From the NCBI GenBank assembly GCA_017644185.1, contig JAEPMA010000004.1, positions 186,001 to 250,000 on the forward strand: DNA of 64,000 nucleotides, read 5' to 3'. The stretch's first letter is position 1. Every line of letters starts with the position of its first letter. A model generated the notes under the pieces. It saw nothing but the letters and a program-made list of their open reading frames with translations. It had not been told where the DNA came from and made no database searches. The position numbers were made by a program, and so were the translations under genes. Shown piece after piece: positions 1 to 9,727 of this stretch. Origin of the DNA: Rhodospirillales bacterium. GTDB taxonomy: Bacteria > Pseudomonadota > Alphaproteobacteria > Rhodospirillales > Casp-alpha2.

Positions 1-61
1 TTTCGGGTGATTGGCTGACGGTTGCGATCTGCTTGCGGGAAAGAACAAAGGAGAAAAACCA

Positions 62-1270
62 ATGTTCAGAGCTTTGAAATTTTTGATGGCGCTGGCGTGC
101 CTTCCATTGCTTCTTGAACCGGTGCAAGCACAGGACTTGCCACCACAAATTACCTTCGACCTGAAGGTGCAGGAACTTTCCGACCACATCAAGAATGAAC
201 GCTGGACCGACGCCATCTCGACGGTCGAAGATATAAAAACCTTGGATCTGCCCATGCCGCCGTCGTTGTCATTCTTCGAGGCAAAAGCAAATTTGAACGC
301 GGACCGGCCCAACGCAGCCGAACAGGCGTTTCTCGACTACGTGAAAAAAACGGGGAAGTCGGGAAAATATTATACCGAAGCGCTTTCCGGGATCGTCGCC
401 GCCCGCCAATCAGATCGATATCTCACGGTCAAAGAGGGCGAGTTCTTCGACTGTGCCGAATGCCCGGTCATGGTCGAGCTTTCACCTGGCCGTTACCGCA
501 TGGGCGACGTGCCTGGCAAAAATGTCCACGGCTACGAAACGAAGTTCGACCACCCCGTGATTGTTGTCCAGATTCCTTACCGGTTTGCGATCGGGAAGTA
601 CGAAGTGACGAGGGGGCAGTTTCGTTCATTCACAGAAGAAACGGACTACCGCGTAGGGAGATGCTCCAAGGTCTATACCGTAGACAGCAAGGGTGCTCTC
701 ACGGGGAAAGGCTACCATAACCACTGGCGCCGTGCTTACGGCAAGTATGCAAAAGAACAGAATACATGGCCGATCACCTGTATTAATTGGGATGACGCGA
801 AGGCATATGCCGCCTGGCTATCGCAAAAAACCGGGCACGAGTATCGGCTGCCAACCGAAACCGAGTGGGAATACGCCGCCCGCGCAGGCACGGACACGGT
901 TTGGCCCTGTGGGAATGACGATAGCTGTGTCGCCGCGATCTCCCGAACCAAGGCCGTGTCGCGGCGCAACGCCACCCCGGGCATGCACCTGAAGCCGGAG
1001 CCGGTCGGTTCCAAGAAACCCAACGCGTGGGGCATTCACGACATGCCGGGCAGTGTTTGGGAATGGACGTTGGATTGCTTTAAAGGTCGTCTTGACCTGC
1101 TGCCAACTGACGGCCGTGCCGCGACGGGGGACCGGGGTTGCCATCGGACGCTGCGAGGAGGCGCATTTGTTTACGATCCGATCGGTATGCGGACCTCGCG
1201 CCGGGATTCGGCAAAGGCAACCCATAGCGATTCACTGACGGGTTTCCGCGTCGTCCGTGTCTTGCGATAG
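62..1270 (+). CDS. Secreted formylglycine-generating-enzyme (SUMF1/FGE-sulfatase) domain protein
   Basis: A 402-residue protein with a signal peptide (MFRALKFLMALACLPLLLEP, cleavage likely after VQA). A helical stretch at about residues 35-120 looks like a degenerate TPR region. The FGE-sulfatase domain follows at about 140-400, with the usual landmarks KYEVTRGQF, CINWDDAKAYAAWL, RLPTETEWEYAARAG, GSVWEWTLDC, RTLRGGAF and the terminal GFRVVR. Most bacterial proteins of this type are not sulfatase activators; they act as accessory, binding or modifying domains. The export signal and the absence of a sulfatase nearby argue against a classical FGE role. The ATG was chosen because AAAGGAG lies just upstream of it; a longer in-frame start has no such site. 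Exact function unknown. Confidence 0.85.
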   Translation: MFRALKFLMALACLPLLLEPVQAQDLPPQITFDLKVQELSDHIKNERWTDAISTVEDIKTLDLPMPPSLSFFEAKANLNADRPNAAEQAFLDYVKKTGKSGKYYTEALSGIVAARQSDRYLTVKEGEFFDCAECPVMVELSPGRYRMGDVPGKNVHGYETKFDHPVIVVQIPYRFAIGKYEVTRGQFRSFTEETDYRVGRCSKVYTVDSKGALTGKGYHNHWRRAYGKYAKEQNTWPITCINWDDAKAYAAWLSQKTGHEYRLPTETEWEYAARAGTDTVWPCGNDDSCVAAISRTKAVSRRNATPGMHLKPEPVGSKKPNAWGIHDMPGSVWEWTLDCFKGRLDLLPTDGRAATGDRGCHRTLRGGAFVYDPIGMRTSRRDSAKATHSDSLTGFRVVRVLR

Positions 1271-1479
1271 ATTCTGGGAAGGCCGAGGGAGCGGCGTTGG
1301 CGGCTGCGCTGCCCACTCGGCACCCACTTGGTCTCGAGATCGTTCGCCGCGGCGTTCGAAAGGGGCGCTGGGAAGAACGTCGGACCCTGCAACCCTGAGT
1401 TCATCTCATGCGTGCGCCGACGCAGAGCGGGACATATACGGCATGCTACGGGTCGAGCGAAGCGGAGGTGGTTTGAAAA

Positions 1480-1569
1480 TGGCGGAGGGAGAGGGATTCG
1501 AACCCTCGATACGGTTTCCCGCATACACGCTTTCCAAGCGTGCGCCTTCAGCCACTCGGCCACCCCTCC
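1480..1569 (-). tRNA. tRNA-Ser (anticodon GGA)
   Basis: The minus strand folds into a 90-nt class II tRNA with a 7-bp acceptor (GGAGGGG paired with TCCCTCC), discriminator G and an encoded CCA. The D arm is GCCGAGTGGCTGAAGGC-like. The anticodon stem CACGC/GCGTG closes the loop TTGGAAA (anticodon GGA at 1533-1535). A long variable arm typical of serine and a T arm GAGGG-TTCGAAT-CCCTC complete the fold. It reads UCC/UCU codons. Confidence 0.97.
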
Positions 1570-1593
1570 GCAGGAGCTTTTCAGACGGGCGGG

Positions 1594-1622
1594 AAACTAG
1601 CCGAGCAAACCCTTGTCGGCAA
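1594..1622 (-). promoter_or_regulatory. Candidate sigma-70 promoter of tRNA-Ser
   Basis: On the minus strand TTGCCG (-35-like) and TAGTTT (-10-like) are separated by 17 nt and end about 25 nt before the mature tRNA 5' end. The -10 match is only moderate. Confidence 0.4.
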
Positions 1623-1704
1623 GGGGGATTGAACATTCCCTGACAGATCGGGCATAGCTGCGCTACGTTAAGACTTGTTAACCATTTTCGGCGACGATGG
1701 AGCG

Positions 1705-2229
1705 ATGCGAGCATCTTTTTTAATCGGTTGGATCCTATTGCTCGGCGCCTTCGCGGTCGCCGCTGCGGAAACCATTGCCCACGCGTTGCCCGGCGGCACC
1801 GGATGGATGTTGTCGGCGCATGAGTTATGGCAGGCACTGTGGCCGGGTTCTTATCTTCTGGCCGAAGTCCGGCTCAATGCCACTCTTCCGTGGCTGTGGG
1901 ACCCCGTGATGCTGTGGCTTTTGACCCCGCCTGCATGGTTTTTGATGGCGGTGCCGGGTGTCATATTGGCATGGACATGCCGACCCAGCCGCAATCTGAG
2001 TCCGACTGCGGAAGAGGAACTCCGCGAGCACGAAGCGTCTTTGTTTCTTTATGACGATCTCGCCCGCGAAGCCCGCAAATGGGCACGCGATGAAGGCGAT
2101 ACGTCGAACGACGATGACCGCCTGCCGACCCACGAGCTGATCGACCTTTTCGAACGCGAGGAGGATGAAGACGAATTCGATCCGGAAACAGACCCCTTAC
2201 CGGAATTCGTCAAACCGCAGGACCGTTGA
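1705..2229 (+). CDS. Membrane-anchored protein of unknown function
   Basis: A 174-residue protein with hydrophobic segments at about residues 5-25 and 70-95, then a long acidic cytoplasmic tail rich in Asp and Glu (EEDEDEFDPETDPLPEF near the end). I do not recognise the family. The ATG was preferred over an upstream TTG because GGAG sits at the right distance before it. It converges on lepA with an 18-nt gap. The two segments and charged tail suggest an inner-membrane protein; nothing in the sequence points to a substrate. Confidence 0.65.
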   Translation: MRASFLIGWILLLGAFAVAAAETIAHALPGGTGWMLSAHELWQALWPGSYLLAEVRLNATLPWLWDPVMLWLLTPPAWFLMAVPGVILAWTCRPSRNLSPTAEEELREHEASLFLYDDLAREARKWARDEGDTSNDDDRLPTHELIDLFEREEDEDEFDPETDPLPEFVKPQDR

Positions 2230-2247
2230 AGACGGACCCCGCTAAAA

Positions 2248-4050
2248 TCAGTCGCTGCCGGTCTTAAGGGCGGCCAGGAACGCGGACTGCGGGATTTCGA
2301 CATTCCCGATCTGGCGCATGCGTTTCTTGCCCTTCTTCTGTTTTTCCAGAAGCTTTTTCTTACGGGTGATGTCACCCCCGTAACATTTGGCCGTCACGTC
2401 CTTGCGCATCGCACTGACTGTTTCGCGCGCAATCACCTTGCCGCCGATCGCCGCCTGAACCGCGATCTTAAAAAGTTGACGCGGGATCAGATCCTTGAGC
2501 TTCTCACACACTTGACGTCCGCGCGATTCCGCGTGGGAGCGGTGCGCAATGAACGCCAGCGCATCGACCGGTTCCGCATTGACCAGGATCGACACTTTGA
2601 CAAGGTCGCTTTCCTCATAACCGATCAATTCGTAATCGAAGCTGGCGTAGCCGCGCGAAACCGACTTCAGGCGGTCGTAAAAATCGAAAACGACTTCGTT
2701 GAGCGGCAACTTGTAGACAACCATCGCGCGGTTACCGACATAAGTCAGCTCCATTTGGATGCCGCGGCGTTCTTCGCAAAGTGACAGAACCGACCCCAGA
2801 AACTCGTCCGGGACCATAATCGACGCCTTGATCAGCGGCTCTTCGACGTAATCGATTTGCACCGGGTCCGGCATATCGACGGGATTGTGCAGCTCTTTCA
2901 TCGTCCCGTCAGTGCGATAGACCTTATAAACCACGCTCGGACTCGTCGTAATCAGATCGAGGTCGAACTCGCGCTCAAGGCGCTCTTGAACGATTTCTAG
3001 GTGAAGGAGCCCAAGGAAACCACAGCGAAAACCGAACCCGAGGGCGGCCGAACTTTCCGCCTCGTAATGGAAACTGGCATCGTTCAGGTGCAGCTTAGCG
3101 AGGGCATCGCGCAGATCTTCGTATTCCGACGCGTCGGTCGGAAATAATCCGCAGAAAACCACCGGGATCGAGGGCTTGAAGCCCGGTAGCGGCTTCGCCG
3201 TCTGGCGCTTTTCCTCGGTGATCGTGTCGCCGACGGATGTTTCGGCGACCGTCTTGATCGCCGCCGTCATATAACCGACCTCACCGGGACCAAGTTCGTC
3301 GACTTTGGTCGGCTTGGGTGTGAACGCCCCGACCTGGTCCACCTGGTGGATCGCTTCTTCCTGCATCAGGCGCACGCGCATGCCCTTTTTCAGGGTCCCT
3401 TCGTAGACCCGCACCAGCGTCATCACGCCCAGATATGCATCATACCAGCTATCGACCAGCAGTGCCTTCAACGGCGCGGTCGCATCGCCCTTGGGCGGAG
3501 GCATCTTGTTGACGATAGCTTCGAGGACGTCGGGCACACCCATCCCGGTCTTAGCGGAAATCAACAGGGCTTCAGATGCGTCGAGGCCGATCACATCCTC
3601 GATCTGTTCTTTGACCCGTTCCGGCTCTGCCGCCGGCAGGTCGGCCTTGTTCAGAACCGGAATGATTTCGAGGTCGTTCTCGATCGCCAGATAGACGTTG
3701 GCGAGAGTCTGCGCCTCCACCCCCTGGGTCGAATCGACGACAAGAAGGGCGCCTTCGCACGCGGCCAGCGAACGGCTGACTTCGTAGGAAAAGTCGACGT
3801 GGCCGGGCGTATCGATCAGGTTGAGGATATACTCCTCCCCGTCCTTCGCCTTGTACTTCAAGCGCACCGTCTGCGCCTTGATGGTTATGCCGCGTTCGCG
3901 CTCCAGGTCCATGTTGTCCAGGACCTGCTCCTTCATCTCGCGATCGGTCAAACCACCGCACACCTGAATAAGGCGGTCGGCCAGTGTCGACTTCCCGTGG
4001 TCGATGTGCGCGATGATCGCGAAGTTCCGGATGCGTGAGGTATCGGTCAT
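2248..4050 (-). CDS. lepA: Elongation factor 4 (LepA), ribosomal back-translocase GTPase
   Basis: A 600-residue translational GTPase, full length for the family. The G domain opens the protein: G1 AHIDHGKST at residues 14-22, then G3 DTPGHVD and G4 [11 protein letters not shown]-like domains II, III and V follow, and the LepA-specific C-terminal domain includes a basic [19 protein letters not shown] stretch. LepA acts on stalled or mis-translocated ribosomes and in ribosome assembly. The start was set at [10 protein letters not shown], the conserved LepA N-terminus; seven more in-frame residues exist upstream. It stands alone, without the lepB often seen next to it. Confidence 0.97.
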   Translation of the reverse strand: MTDTSRIRNFAIIAHIDHGKSTLADRLIQVCGGLTDREMKEQVLDNMDLERERGITIKAQTVRLKYKAKDGEEYILNLIDTPGHVDFSYEVSRSLAACEGALLVVDSTQGVEAQTLANVYLAIENDLEIIPVLNKADLPAAEPERVKEQIEDVIGLDASEALLISAKTGMGVPDVLEAIVNKMPPPKGDATAPLKALLVDSWYDAYLGVMTLVRVYEGTLKKGMRVRLMQEEAIHQVDQVGAFTPKPTKVDELGPGEVGYMTAAIKTVAETSVGDTITEEKRQTAKPLPGFKPSIPVVFCGLFPTDASEYEDLRDALAKLHLNDASFHYEAESSAALGFGFRCGFLGLLHLEIVQERLEREFDLDLITTSPSVVYKVYRTDGTMKELHNPVDMPDPVQIDYVEEPLIKASIMVPDEFLGSVLSLCEERRGIQMELTYVGNRAMVVYKLPLNEVVFDFYDRLKSVSRGYASFDYELIGYEESDLVKVSILVNAEPVDALAFIAHRSHAESRGRQVCEKLKDLIPRQLFKIAVQAAIGGKVIARETVSAMRKDVTAKCYGGDITRKKKLLEKQKKGKKRMRQIGNVEIPQSAFLAALKTGSD

Positions 4051-4112
4051 GGCGCGGGTATGTATCACCAAGAAAGGGGATTTACCATCCCAATCGGGAG
4101 TTAGGCGGGTGT

Positions 4113-4340
4113 CTATTTGCCGCTGATCTGCAGGCCTTCGAACTCCCGTTGGCGCTCGAGGAGAAGGCGACGGTATTCATCGGCATCGAAGATGTAGTTA
4201 CAGACCATGCAGCCGACGCTGGCACCCGGCGACAAGGGGTCCTCCGCCCCGTCGAGCGTATTCTGCGCCTCGCCGCACTGGGGACATTTTACCGGCAGGA
4301 TATCGGTTCGGGTCAGGGATTCGTCGGATCCGGCGGCCAT
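4113..4340 (-). CDS. Small putative zinc-ribbon protein
   Basis: A 75-residue protein with CPQC near residue 19 and CMVC near residue 44, a spacing that fits a four-cysteine zinc ribbon. A charged helix ([18 protein letters not shown]) follows. Family not recognised. The start chosen lies 4 nt after the stop of the upstream IalB-like gene, implying co-transcription; a longer start overlapping that gene is possible. Zinc binding is inferred from cysteine spacing only. Confidence 0.6.
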   Translation of the reverse strand: MAAGSDESLTRTDILPVKCPQCGEAQNTLDGAEDPLSPGASVGCMVCNYIFDADEYRRLLLERQREFEGLQISGK

Positions 4341-4344
4341 CGCG

Positions 4345-4863
4345 TCAGTTGTTGACCCCGCAAGCCTTGGATGCGGCGTTGTAAGCCGCCGTGAAGCCAC
4401 TTAACGAAAATGTGTCGGTGGTCAGAGTGCCTCGGCTGGACGTGCCCTTCACGACCATGTCGACGCCACGGATCATGGCTTCGACGAGCGGCCGGTCTTC
4501 GTAAGCAAATGCCAGTTCGCCGTCAGCAAACATCGGGAACGATGCCCCACCGATACGCGCGGTGATTTTGCTGGTTTTCGAATAGCTGTATCCGGCTTCC
4601 AGACTGACGAAACCCGTCATCTTATCGGCCGGGCGATGGGAAACGAGCAGAAATACGTCACCCCGGCGCGTATACTTGCCCTCCGATTTGGTCGGGACCG
4701 TCGCAGCATAACAAACCTTGGAGCCGCCGTCCGTGCGCGCATGCGCTTCCCAGTCGTCGAACTTACCGAGGAAATCAGCCTTGGCCTCACCAGGAACCGC
4801 AAATAGTGCGGCTGTGAGTATCGAAATGGTCAATCCTGCACGGAAAATCTGCATTGCATTCAT
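4345..4863 (-). CDS. Invasion-associated locus B (IalB) family protein
   Basis: About 172 residues with an N-terminal signal sequence ending near GEAKA. The mature part has IalB-family features: DDWEAHAR, KVCYAAT, RRGDVFLLVSHRP, a region around FVSLEAGYSYSK, FADGELAFAYEDRP, and a final segment with FSLSGFTAAYNAASKACG. IalB proteins are periplasmic or envelope proteins common in alphaproteobacteria; the name comes from Bartonella invasion, but free-living bacteria carry them too and their molecular role is unknown. The start is uncertain among three nearby ATGs. It is divergent from the asparaginase gene across a 75-nt gap. Confidence 0.82.
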   Translation of the reverse strand: MNAMQIFRAGLTISILTAALFAVPGEAKADFLGKFDDWEAHARTDGGSKVCYAATVPTKSEGKYTRRGDVFLLVSHRPADKMTGFVSLEAGYSYSKTSKITARIGGASFPMFADGELAFAYEDRPLVEAMIRGVDMVVKGTSSRGTLTTDTFSLSGFTAAYNAASKACGVNN

Positions 4864-4938
4864 AACTACCGTGATATACCGGACGCTCATATGTCCGCAA
4901 GGCCGTATCTCCGGGTCAGAGTCCGTTAGGTTGATTAC

Positions 4939-5931
4939 ATGTCCGATCCCCTGATTTGCGAAGTCGTCCGCGGCACGATGGTCGAAAGCCGCCATCGCGT
5001 GCATGCCATGGTGTGCGATGCAACCGGGCCCGTTCAAACATGGGGCGATCCGGATTTGATGTTCTATCCGCGCTCAGCAATCAAATTCATGCAGAGTCTG
5101 CCGCTGATCGAGAGCGGCGCCGCGGACGCGCACGGCATCTCAACAAAAGAATTGGCGCTGGCGTCGGCGTCCCATTCCGGCACCAGGACTCACGTCGATG
5201 CCGTTGCGGCATGGCTGGCACGTATCGGGCTGAACCCGGATCACCTCGGTTGCGGCCCTCACCTCCCGTATCACGAGGCTTCGGCACACGAATTGATTCA
5301 TGCCGGTTCAGCGCCGACCCGGCTCAATAACAATTGCTCCGGCAAACACACCGGCTTTCTGACCACGGCACTTCATCTTCATGAGCCGGTCGAGGGTTAT
5401 CTGGATTCGGCGCACCCGGTACAGAAAAGGTTGTACGACATCTTGACGCTGCTCGGCGGCCAAGACCTGGCCGATACCGGGCGTGGCGTCGATGGGTGCG
5501 GCATCCCGACCTACGGCATGACGTTGACGGCGTTGGCGACAGCCGCACAAAAATTTGCAGACCCGAATGGCCTTGGCGAAGCGCGCGCCAAGGCGGCACA
5601 ACGGATTCTTGCAGCTGCCATGGCGGAACCCTTCATGATCGCGGGTCCGGGCCGATTCGACACCGATATCATGGGTGCCCTTGCCGGCCGCGTCGCGACC
5701 AAGGGCGGTGCGGAAGGGGTACACATCGCCATCATACCGGAGAAGGGTCTCGGCATTGCCCTCAAAACAGAAGACGGCGAGCGACGCGCCGGCGATGTCG
5801 CAATGTGCAAACTGCTGATCGACGCGGGTGTGATCTCCGGCGATGCGTCGAAGCAGCTTCAAGCACACATCCGTCCCGACGTCACCAATGCCGCTGGCGA
5901 TACAGTCGGGTATCTTCGAATCAAAGAATAG
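4939..5931 (+). CDS. Asparaginase II family protein (L-asparagine amidohydrolase type)
   Basis: A 330-residue cytoplasmic protein of the rhizobial-type asparaginase II family (PF06089), unrelated to the common bacterial type I/II asparaginases. Family landmarks visible: FYPRSAIKFMQSLPLIESGAA, ASASHSGT, NNCSGKHTGFL, GVDGCGIPTYGM and GRFDTDIM. It would release ammonia and aspartate from asparagine; substrate range is not certain from sequence. The ATG follows the intergenic region shared with the divergent ialB-like gene. Length is normal for the family. Confidence 0.88.
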   Translation: MSDPLICEVVRGTMVESRHRVHAMVCDATGPVQTWGDPDLMFYPRSAIKFMQSLPLIESGAADAHGISTKELALASASHSGTRTHVDAVAAWLARIGLNPDHLGCGPHLPYHEASAHELIHAGSAPTRLNNNCSGKHTGFLTTALHLHEPVEGYLDSAHPVQKRLYDILTLLGGQDLADTGRGVDGCGIPTYGMTLTALATAAQKFADPNGLGEARAKAAQRILAAAMAEPFMIAGPGRFDTDIMGALAGRVATKGGAEGVHIAIIPEKGLGIALKTEDGERRAGDVAMCKLLIDAGVISGDASKQLQAHIRPDVTNAAGDTVGYLRIKE

Positions 5932-5943
5932 CCGGGCGGACAG

Positions 5944-6513
5944 TCAATCATTGTAGGCGCGTGGGGTCGGCGCCCTATAATTCTCGACCTCTTTCCTGAA
6001 CTTCGGCCCACCGTGGGTTTGCCGCTTCAGTTCCTCGGTCGGCCCGCCCGGACGTACGGGTCTTGGCGCGAAGCGACCCATCGAAAGCACCCTGTCATAC
6101 ATCACCAGCGCACCGGCGATCCCGACATTGACGCAGAATTTGGTCGGAATCTGGATCACATGATCGCAGCGCGCCAGCATTTCCGGCGACAACTCGCCCC
6201 GTTCGGGGCCAAGCACGTACGCCGCTTGCGGGGGGTGGTGAAAACTCGGCAACTCGATGGAATCGTCGATCAACTCAACCCCCACCAGCTTGCAGGACTT
6301 CGGCAGCATCATCGAATTGATGTCTGGAAAGGCATAGAAGGGTAGATGAGCTAGCGAATCGGATGTATCCGACTTCCCACCACGGCGTCTTGAATAAGCC
6401 GCTTTGACGGTAAACACGAAACTGGCATCGAATGCGTGGGCGGAGCGGAACAGGTTGCCCACATTCATTTCCTTGGAAATTCCCTCGACGCCGATGCCGA
6501 AATAACCGCGCAT
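5944..6513 (-). CDS. SPOUT (TrmH/SpoU) family RNA methyltransferase
   Basis: A 189-residue protein with the three SPOUT motifs: motif 1 NVGNLFRSAHAF, motif 2 YVLGPERGELS, and motif 3 IPTKFCVNVGIAGALVMYDR, which forms the knot that binds S-adenosylmethionine. It would 2'-O-methylate a tRNA or rRNA ribose; the target cannot be told from sequence. The ATG was chosen for the AGGAG six bases upstream; 25 in-frame residues before it look like untranslated leader. It converges on the asparaginase gene and diverges from the quinone reductase. Confidence 0.88.
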   Translation of the reverse strand: MRGYFGIGVEGISKEMNVGNLFRSAHAFDASFVFTVKAAYSRRRGGKSDTSDSLAHLPFYAFPDINSMMLPKSCKLVGVELIDDSIELPSFHHPPQAAYVLGPERGELSPEMLARCDHVIQIPTKFCVNVGIAGALVMYDRVLSMGRFAPRPVRPGGPTEELKRQTHGGPKFRKEVENYRAPTPRAYND

Positions 6514-6625
6514 GAGCAACTCCTGTTTCCGCGTCTTGGGTTGGCGGCGTTTTGCTTTTATTGTCCACTGAGATGTGAACCTAAACATTTCAGACCGGTC
6601 CGGTCATTTCAAGAAGGAGCCGCCC

Positions 6626-7612
6626 ATGCGCGCTGTTGTTTGCGCCAGTTTCGACGACGATGACCAACTGGGTGTTGGAGAACTGCCCTCACCCGACCTG
6701 CCGCAGGGGTATGTTCGGATCGCGGTGCGCGCTGCAGGCGTCAATTTCGCCGACACGTTGATGGTCAAGGGAAAGTATCAGGTCAAACCGCAACTCCCGT
6801 TCGCGCCCGGCCTGGAAGCGGCGGGATTTGTGACTGAGGTCTCGAGTGACGTCGAGGGGATCAATGTCGGTGATCGAGTGATGGCCAGCGTCGAACATGG
6901 CGCGTATGCCGAAGAAGCCGTTGCGAAAGCCTCCAATGTCTACGTCATCCCCGACAAGATGACCTTCGTCGAAGCCGCCGGGTTTCCAATCGTATACGGC
7001 ACGTCCCACATCGGACTTGTGAATAAGCTCAAGGTGCAACCAGGCGAAACGCTGCTGGTTCACGGCGCGGCCGGCGGCGTCGGCCTGACGGCGGTGGAGA
7101 TCGGGAAGGCGTTGGGCGCCCGGGTGATCGCTACGGCGGGCGGCCAGGACAAGCTCGAAATCGCCAAGAAATATGGTGCTGACGATTTAATCGATTACCG
7201 GACCGAGGATATCCGCGAACGCGTCAAGGCGTTGACGGACGGGCGTGGCGCGGATGCCGTTTACGATCCGGTCGGGGGTGCTGCTTTCGATGCCAGCCTG
7301 CGGGCAATCGTCCAAGGCGGGCGGATACTCGTCGTCGGCTTCGCCAGCGGCACGGTACCGCAAATCCCAGCGAACATCCTACTCGTCAAGAACATCACCG
7401 TAATTGGGTATTATTGGGGTGCGCATCGTATTCTCGACCCGGATCTGGTGCACGGTTCGTTCAAAGAACTGTTGCAATGGTATGCGGACGGAAAGTTGAA
7501 GCCCCACGTATCGCATGTGTTCCCGATGGAGGATGTAAAACTGGCGCACGACACCCTCACCAGCCGCAAATCCACCGGGAAAGTTGTAATTCTTACGTCC
7601 GAGACGAAATAA
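6626..7612 (+). CDS. NADPH:quinone oxidoreductase, zinc-free MDR family
   Basis: A 328-residue medium-chain dehydrogenase/reductase of the quinone-reductase branch. It has the N-terminal GroES-like fold (VRAAGVNFADTLMVKGKY, PFAPGLEAAG) and the Rossmann motif LLVHGAAGGVGLTAVEIGK, with no zinc-binding cysteine pattern. Full length for the family. The ATG was set by AAGGAG eight bases upstream. The substrate could be a quinone, an enone or an aldehyde-derived alkene. It sits just ahead of the phosphatase gene with a 48-nt gap. Confidence 0.9.
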   Translation: MRAVVCASFDDDDQLGVGELPSPDLPQGYVRIAVRAAGVNFADTLMVKGKYQVKPQLPFAPGLEAAGFVTEVSSDVEGINVGDRVMASVEHGAYAEEAVAKASNVYVIPDKMTFVEAAGFPIVYGTSHIGLVNKLKVQPGETLLVHGAAGGVGLTAVEIGKALGARVIATAGGQDKLEIAKKYGADDLIDYRTEDIRERVKALTDGRGADAVYDPVGGAAFDASLRAIVQGGRILVVGFASGTVPQIPANILLVKNITVIGYYWGAHRILDPDLVHGSFKELLQWYADGKLKPHVSHVFPMEDVKLAHDTLTSRKSTGKVVILTSETK

Positions 7613-7660
7613 GCCGGCGGTCGAGAACGTAGTGCGCCCGCCGAGACTGACAGGTCACGC

Positions 7661-9727
7661 ATGAAGATCGGAACCAAGCTCGCAATCTGTTTCGTAGCGC
7701 TTGCCGTCTTGCCACTTGGCGCCGCGTCCTTTGTTTATCTGCGCGCGACCCAGCAGTTCGGCAACGACATGGCCGAGCGTGGCAAGGAGCTATTGGAAGA
7801 GCGGGTTCATCGTGATCTTCGCCGGGCCACGGAACTTGGCGCGGTCACGATCGAGGAAACGCGGGATACGGTCGCGCGGGAAATTCGCTTTCTTGCCGGG
7901 GACATCGCGGCGCGGTTGAGCGTATCAAACGAGAATATCGCGGACGGCGACAGGCAGAACGGATTCATACTCGACAATGAGGCTTCACCCGAAGCGAACA
8001 CGGATGGCGCGTGGCAGATCGACATGCAGCACTTAAGCGTCCACGTCGCACCGGATGCCCGCCGCGATCAGATAGCAGGAGCACTTAAGCGCCTAACGGG
8101 TTTCAACGACGTCGCGCGAACGATCTATCTTCGGAATCGTGGCGCCATCGATACCCTCACGGTCGCGTTCGAAAGCGGCCTGACGGTTTCATACCCAGGT
8201 CGCGCCGTTCGCTTCACGAGTGACCCCCGAGAGCAGGACTGGTACCTGACGACACTCGAAGCGCTTGAAACCGCATGGTTCGATGGCGCCAATGATGAGG
8301 CCGGACGGATATCCGTGAGCGCGCCCCTACAGCATGCCGACGGGCGGTTGGTGGGCGCGGCGCGCATCTCGATTCGTTTAGACGCCCTTCTGACGCGCTC
8401 CGTCGACGGCACCCGTCTTCCGCCGGGCGCGGATGCTCACCTGATTTCGGTGCCCAACGACGATCCGGAACTCGCCCCCCATGAAATCGGCAGGTTCTCC
8501 GCCGATAACGGGCAGTGGAACATTGTCGAGCGCCCGCAGCCGCTGTTGCTCAACGGTGACGACAGTTGGCTCAAGGTCGTCAGTGACATGCGCTCTGGCG
8601 TGCCCGGGCTCGAGTATGTCGATCGCGGCGGCAGCAAGGAGATATGGTCGTTTGGGCCCGCCGGCCGTACTGAGGATTCCGCATACCATATCGCCGTCAG
8701 TGTCCCCGCCGACATCATCACCGTGGTCAGCGACCGTGTCGAAGAGGTGGTGCGTACGTCGTACAAAGAGCAATTGCGCGCCGCGATCGTCTTTACGCTG
8801 ATCGCGGGGACCATCGCCGCCGCACTCGCGATCTTCGGCGCCAAGACCCTAACCAGTCCAATCCGCCGTTTACACGAAGCCGCATCGAAACTGGCCCGAG
8901 GTGATTTTTCCATCCGCATTGAGCATGTCGGCCGAGACGAAATCGGCGATCTCGCACGCGGATTCAACCGCATGGTACCGGCACTGGAAGAACAATTAAG
9001 GGTGAAACGTGATTTGTACGTTGCCCAGGAAATCCAGCAGCACCTCATTCCCACCGCGCCACCCGAACTCAAGGGGCACGATATCGCGGGACGCACGATT
9101 TATTGTGACGAGACCGGTGGAGACTATCAGGACTATGTCCCGCTCGATAACAACAAATACGCAGTCGTGGTCGGCGACGTCACCGGGCACGGCGTCGGCG
9201 CCGCTTTGCTGATGGTATCGGCGCGCGCACTGATGCGGGCCAACCTCGCTCACCACCAGAACCCCGATGACTTGCTCGCTGCTATTAACAGGCAATTGAG
9301 CGAAGACAGTTCCGGCGGCCGTTCGCTGACGCTGTTTTACCTTCAGATCAAGGCTTCCAGCCGGGATATCGAATGGATTTCAGCCGGTCATGAAACGGCC
9401 CTGGTTTTCGACCCGAATAAGGACACGTTCACGATGTTGGAGGGAGAAGACATTCCTCTGGGCGTGGATGAGGACTGGACCTTCACGTCACGCACCGAAT
9501 CGCTCCCGGAAGGCGCCGTCATGGTCATTTATACGGATGGCGTACGCGAAGCTCGGAATGGCGCGGGCCATGAATACGGGCTGGACAGGCTTAAAGACGT
9601 GATCAAGCGCGCCCACATCGAAGGCAGCGATGGACTCGTCGAGGCGATTCTCAAGGATTTGGCTTTGTTTCGGGAGGGCACGTCGGCGATCGACGATATC
9701 TCGGTCGTCGCGATCAGGCCGGTCTGA
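7661..9727 (+). CDS. Membrane sensor with HAMP and SpoIIE/PP2C-type serine phosphatase output
   Basis: 688 residues. A first membrane segment (about 7-27), a large extracytoplasmic sensor region (about 30-365, dCache-like by size and topology), a second membrane segment (about 367-390), a HAMP linker (SPIRRLHEAASKLARGDFSI) and a SpoIIE-type PP2C domain (about 455-688). Metal-binding aspartates lie in VVVGDVTGHGVGAALLM, VIYTDGVREARN and IDDISVVAI. Such RsbU-like proteins usually dephosphorylate an anti-sigma-factor antagonist. No antagonist or anti-sigma partner is next to it, so the target is unknown. Its 3' end overlaps the convergent PAS gene by 14 nt. Confidence 0.93.
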   Translation: MKIGTKLAICFVALAVLPLGAASFVYLRATQQFGNDMAERGKELLEERVHRDLRRATELGAVTIEETRDTVAREIRFLAGDIAARLSVSNENIADGDRQNGFILDNEASPEANTDGAWQIDMQHLSVHVAPDARRDQIAGALKRLTGFNDVARTIYLRNRGAIDTLTVAFESGLTVSYPGRAVRFTSDPREQDWYLTTLEALETAWFDGANDEAGRISVSAPLQHADGRLVGAARISIRLDALLTRSVDGTRLPPGADAHLISVPNDDPELAPHEIGRFSADNGQWNIVERPQPLLLNGDDSWLKVVSDMRSGVPGLEYVDRGGSKEIWSFGPAGRTEDSAYHIAVSVPADIITVVSDRVEEVVRTSYKEQLRAAIVFTLIAGTIAAALAIFGAKTLTSPIRRLHEAASKLARGDFSIRIEHVGRDEIGDLARGFNRMVPALEEQLRVKRDLYVAQEIQQHLIPTAPPELKGHDIAGRTIYCDETGGDYQDYVPLDNNKYAVVVGDVTGHGVGAALLMVSARALMRANLAHHQNPDDLLAAINRQLSEDSSGGRSLTLFYLQIKASSRDIEWISAGHETALVFDPNKDTFTMLEGEDIPLGVDEDWTFTSRTESLPEGAVMVIYTDGVREARNGAGHEYGLDRLKDVIKRAHIEGSDGLVEAILKDLALFREGTSAIDDISVVAIRPV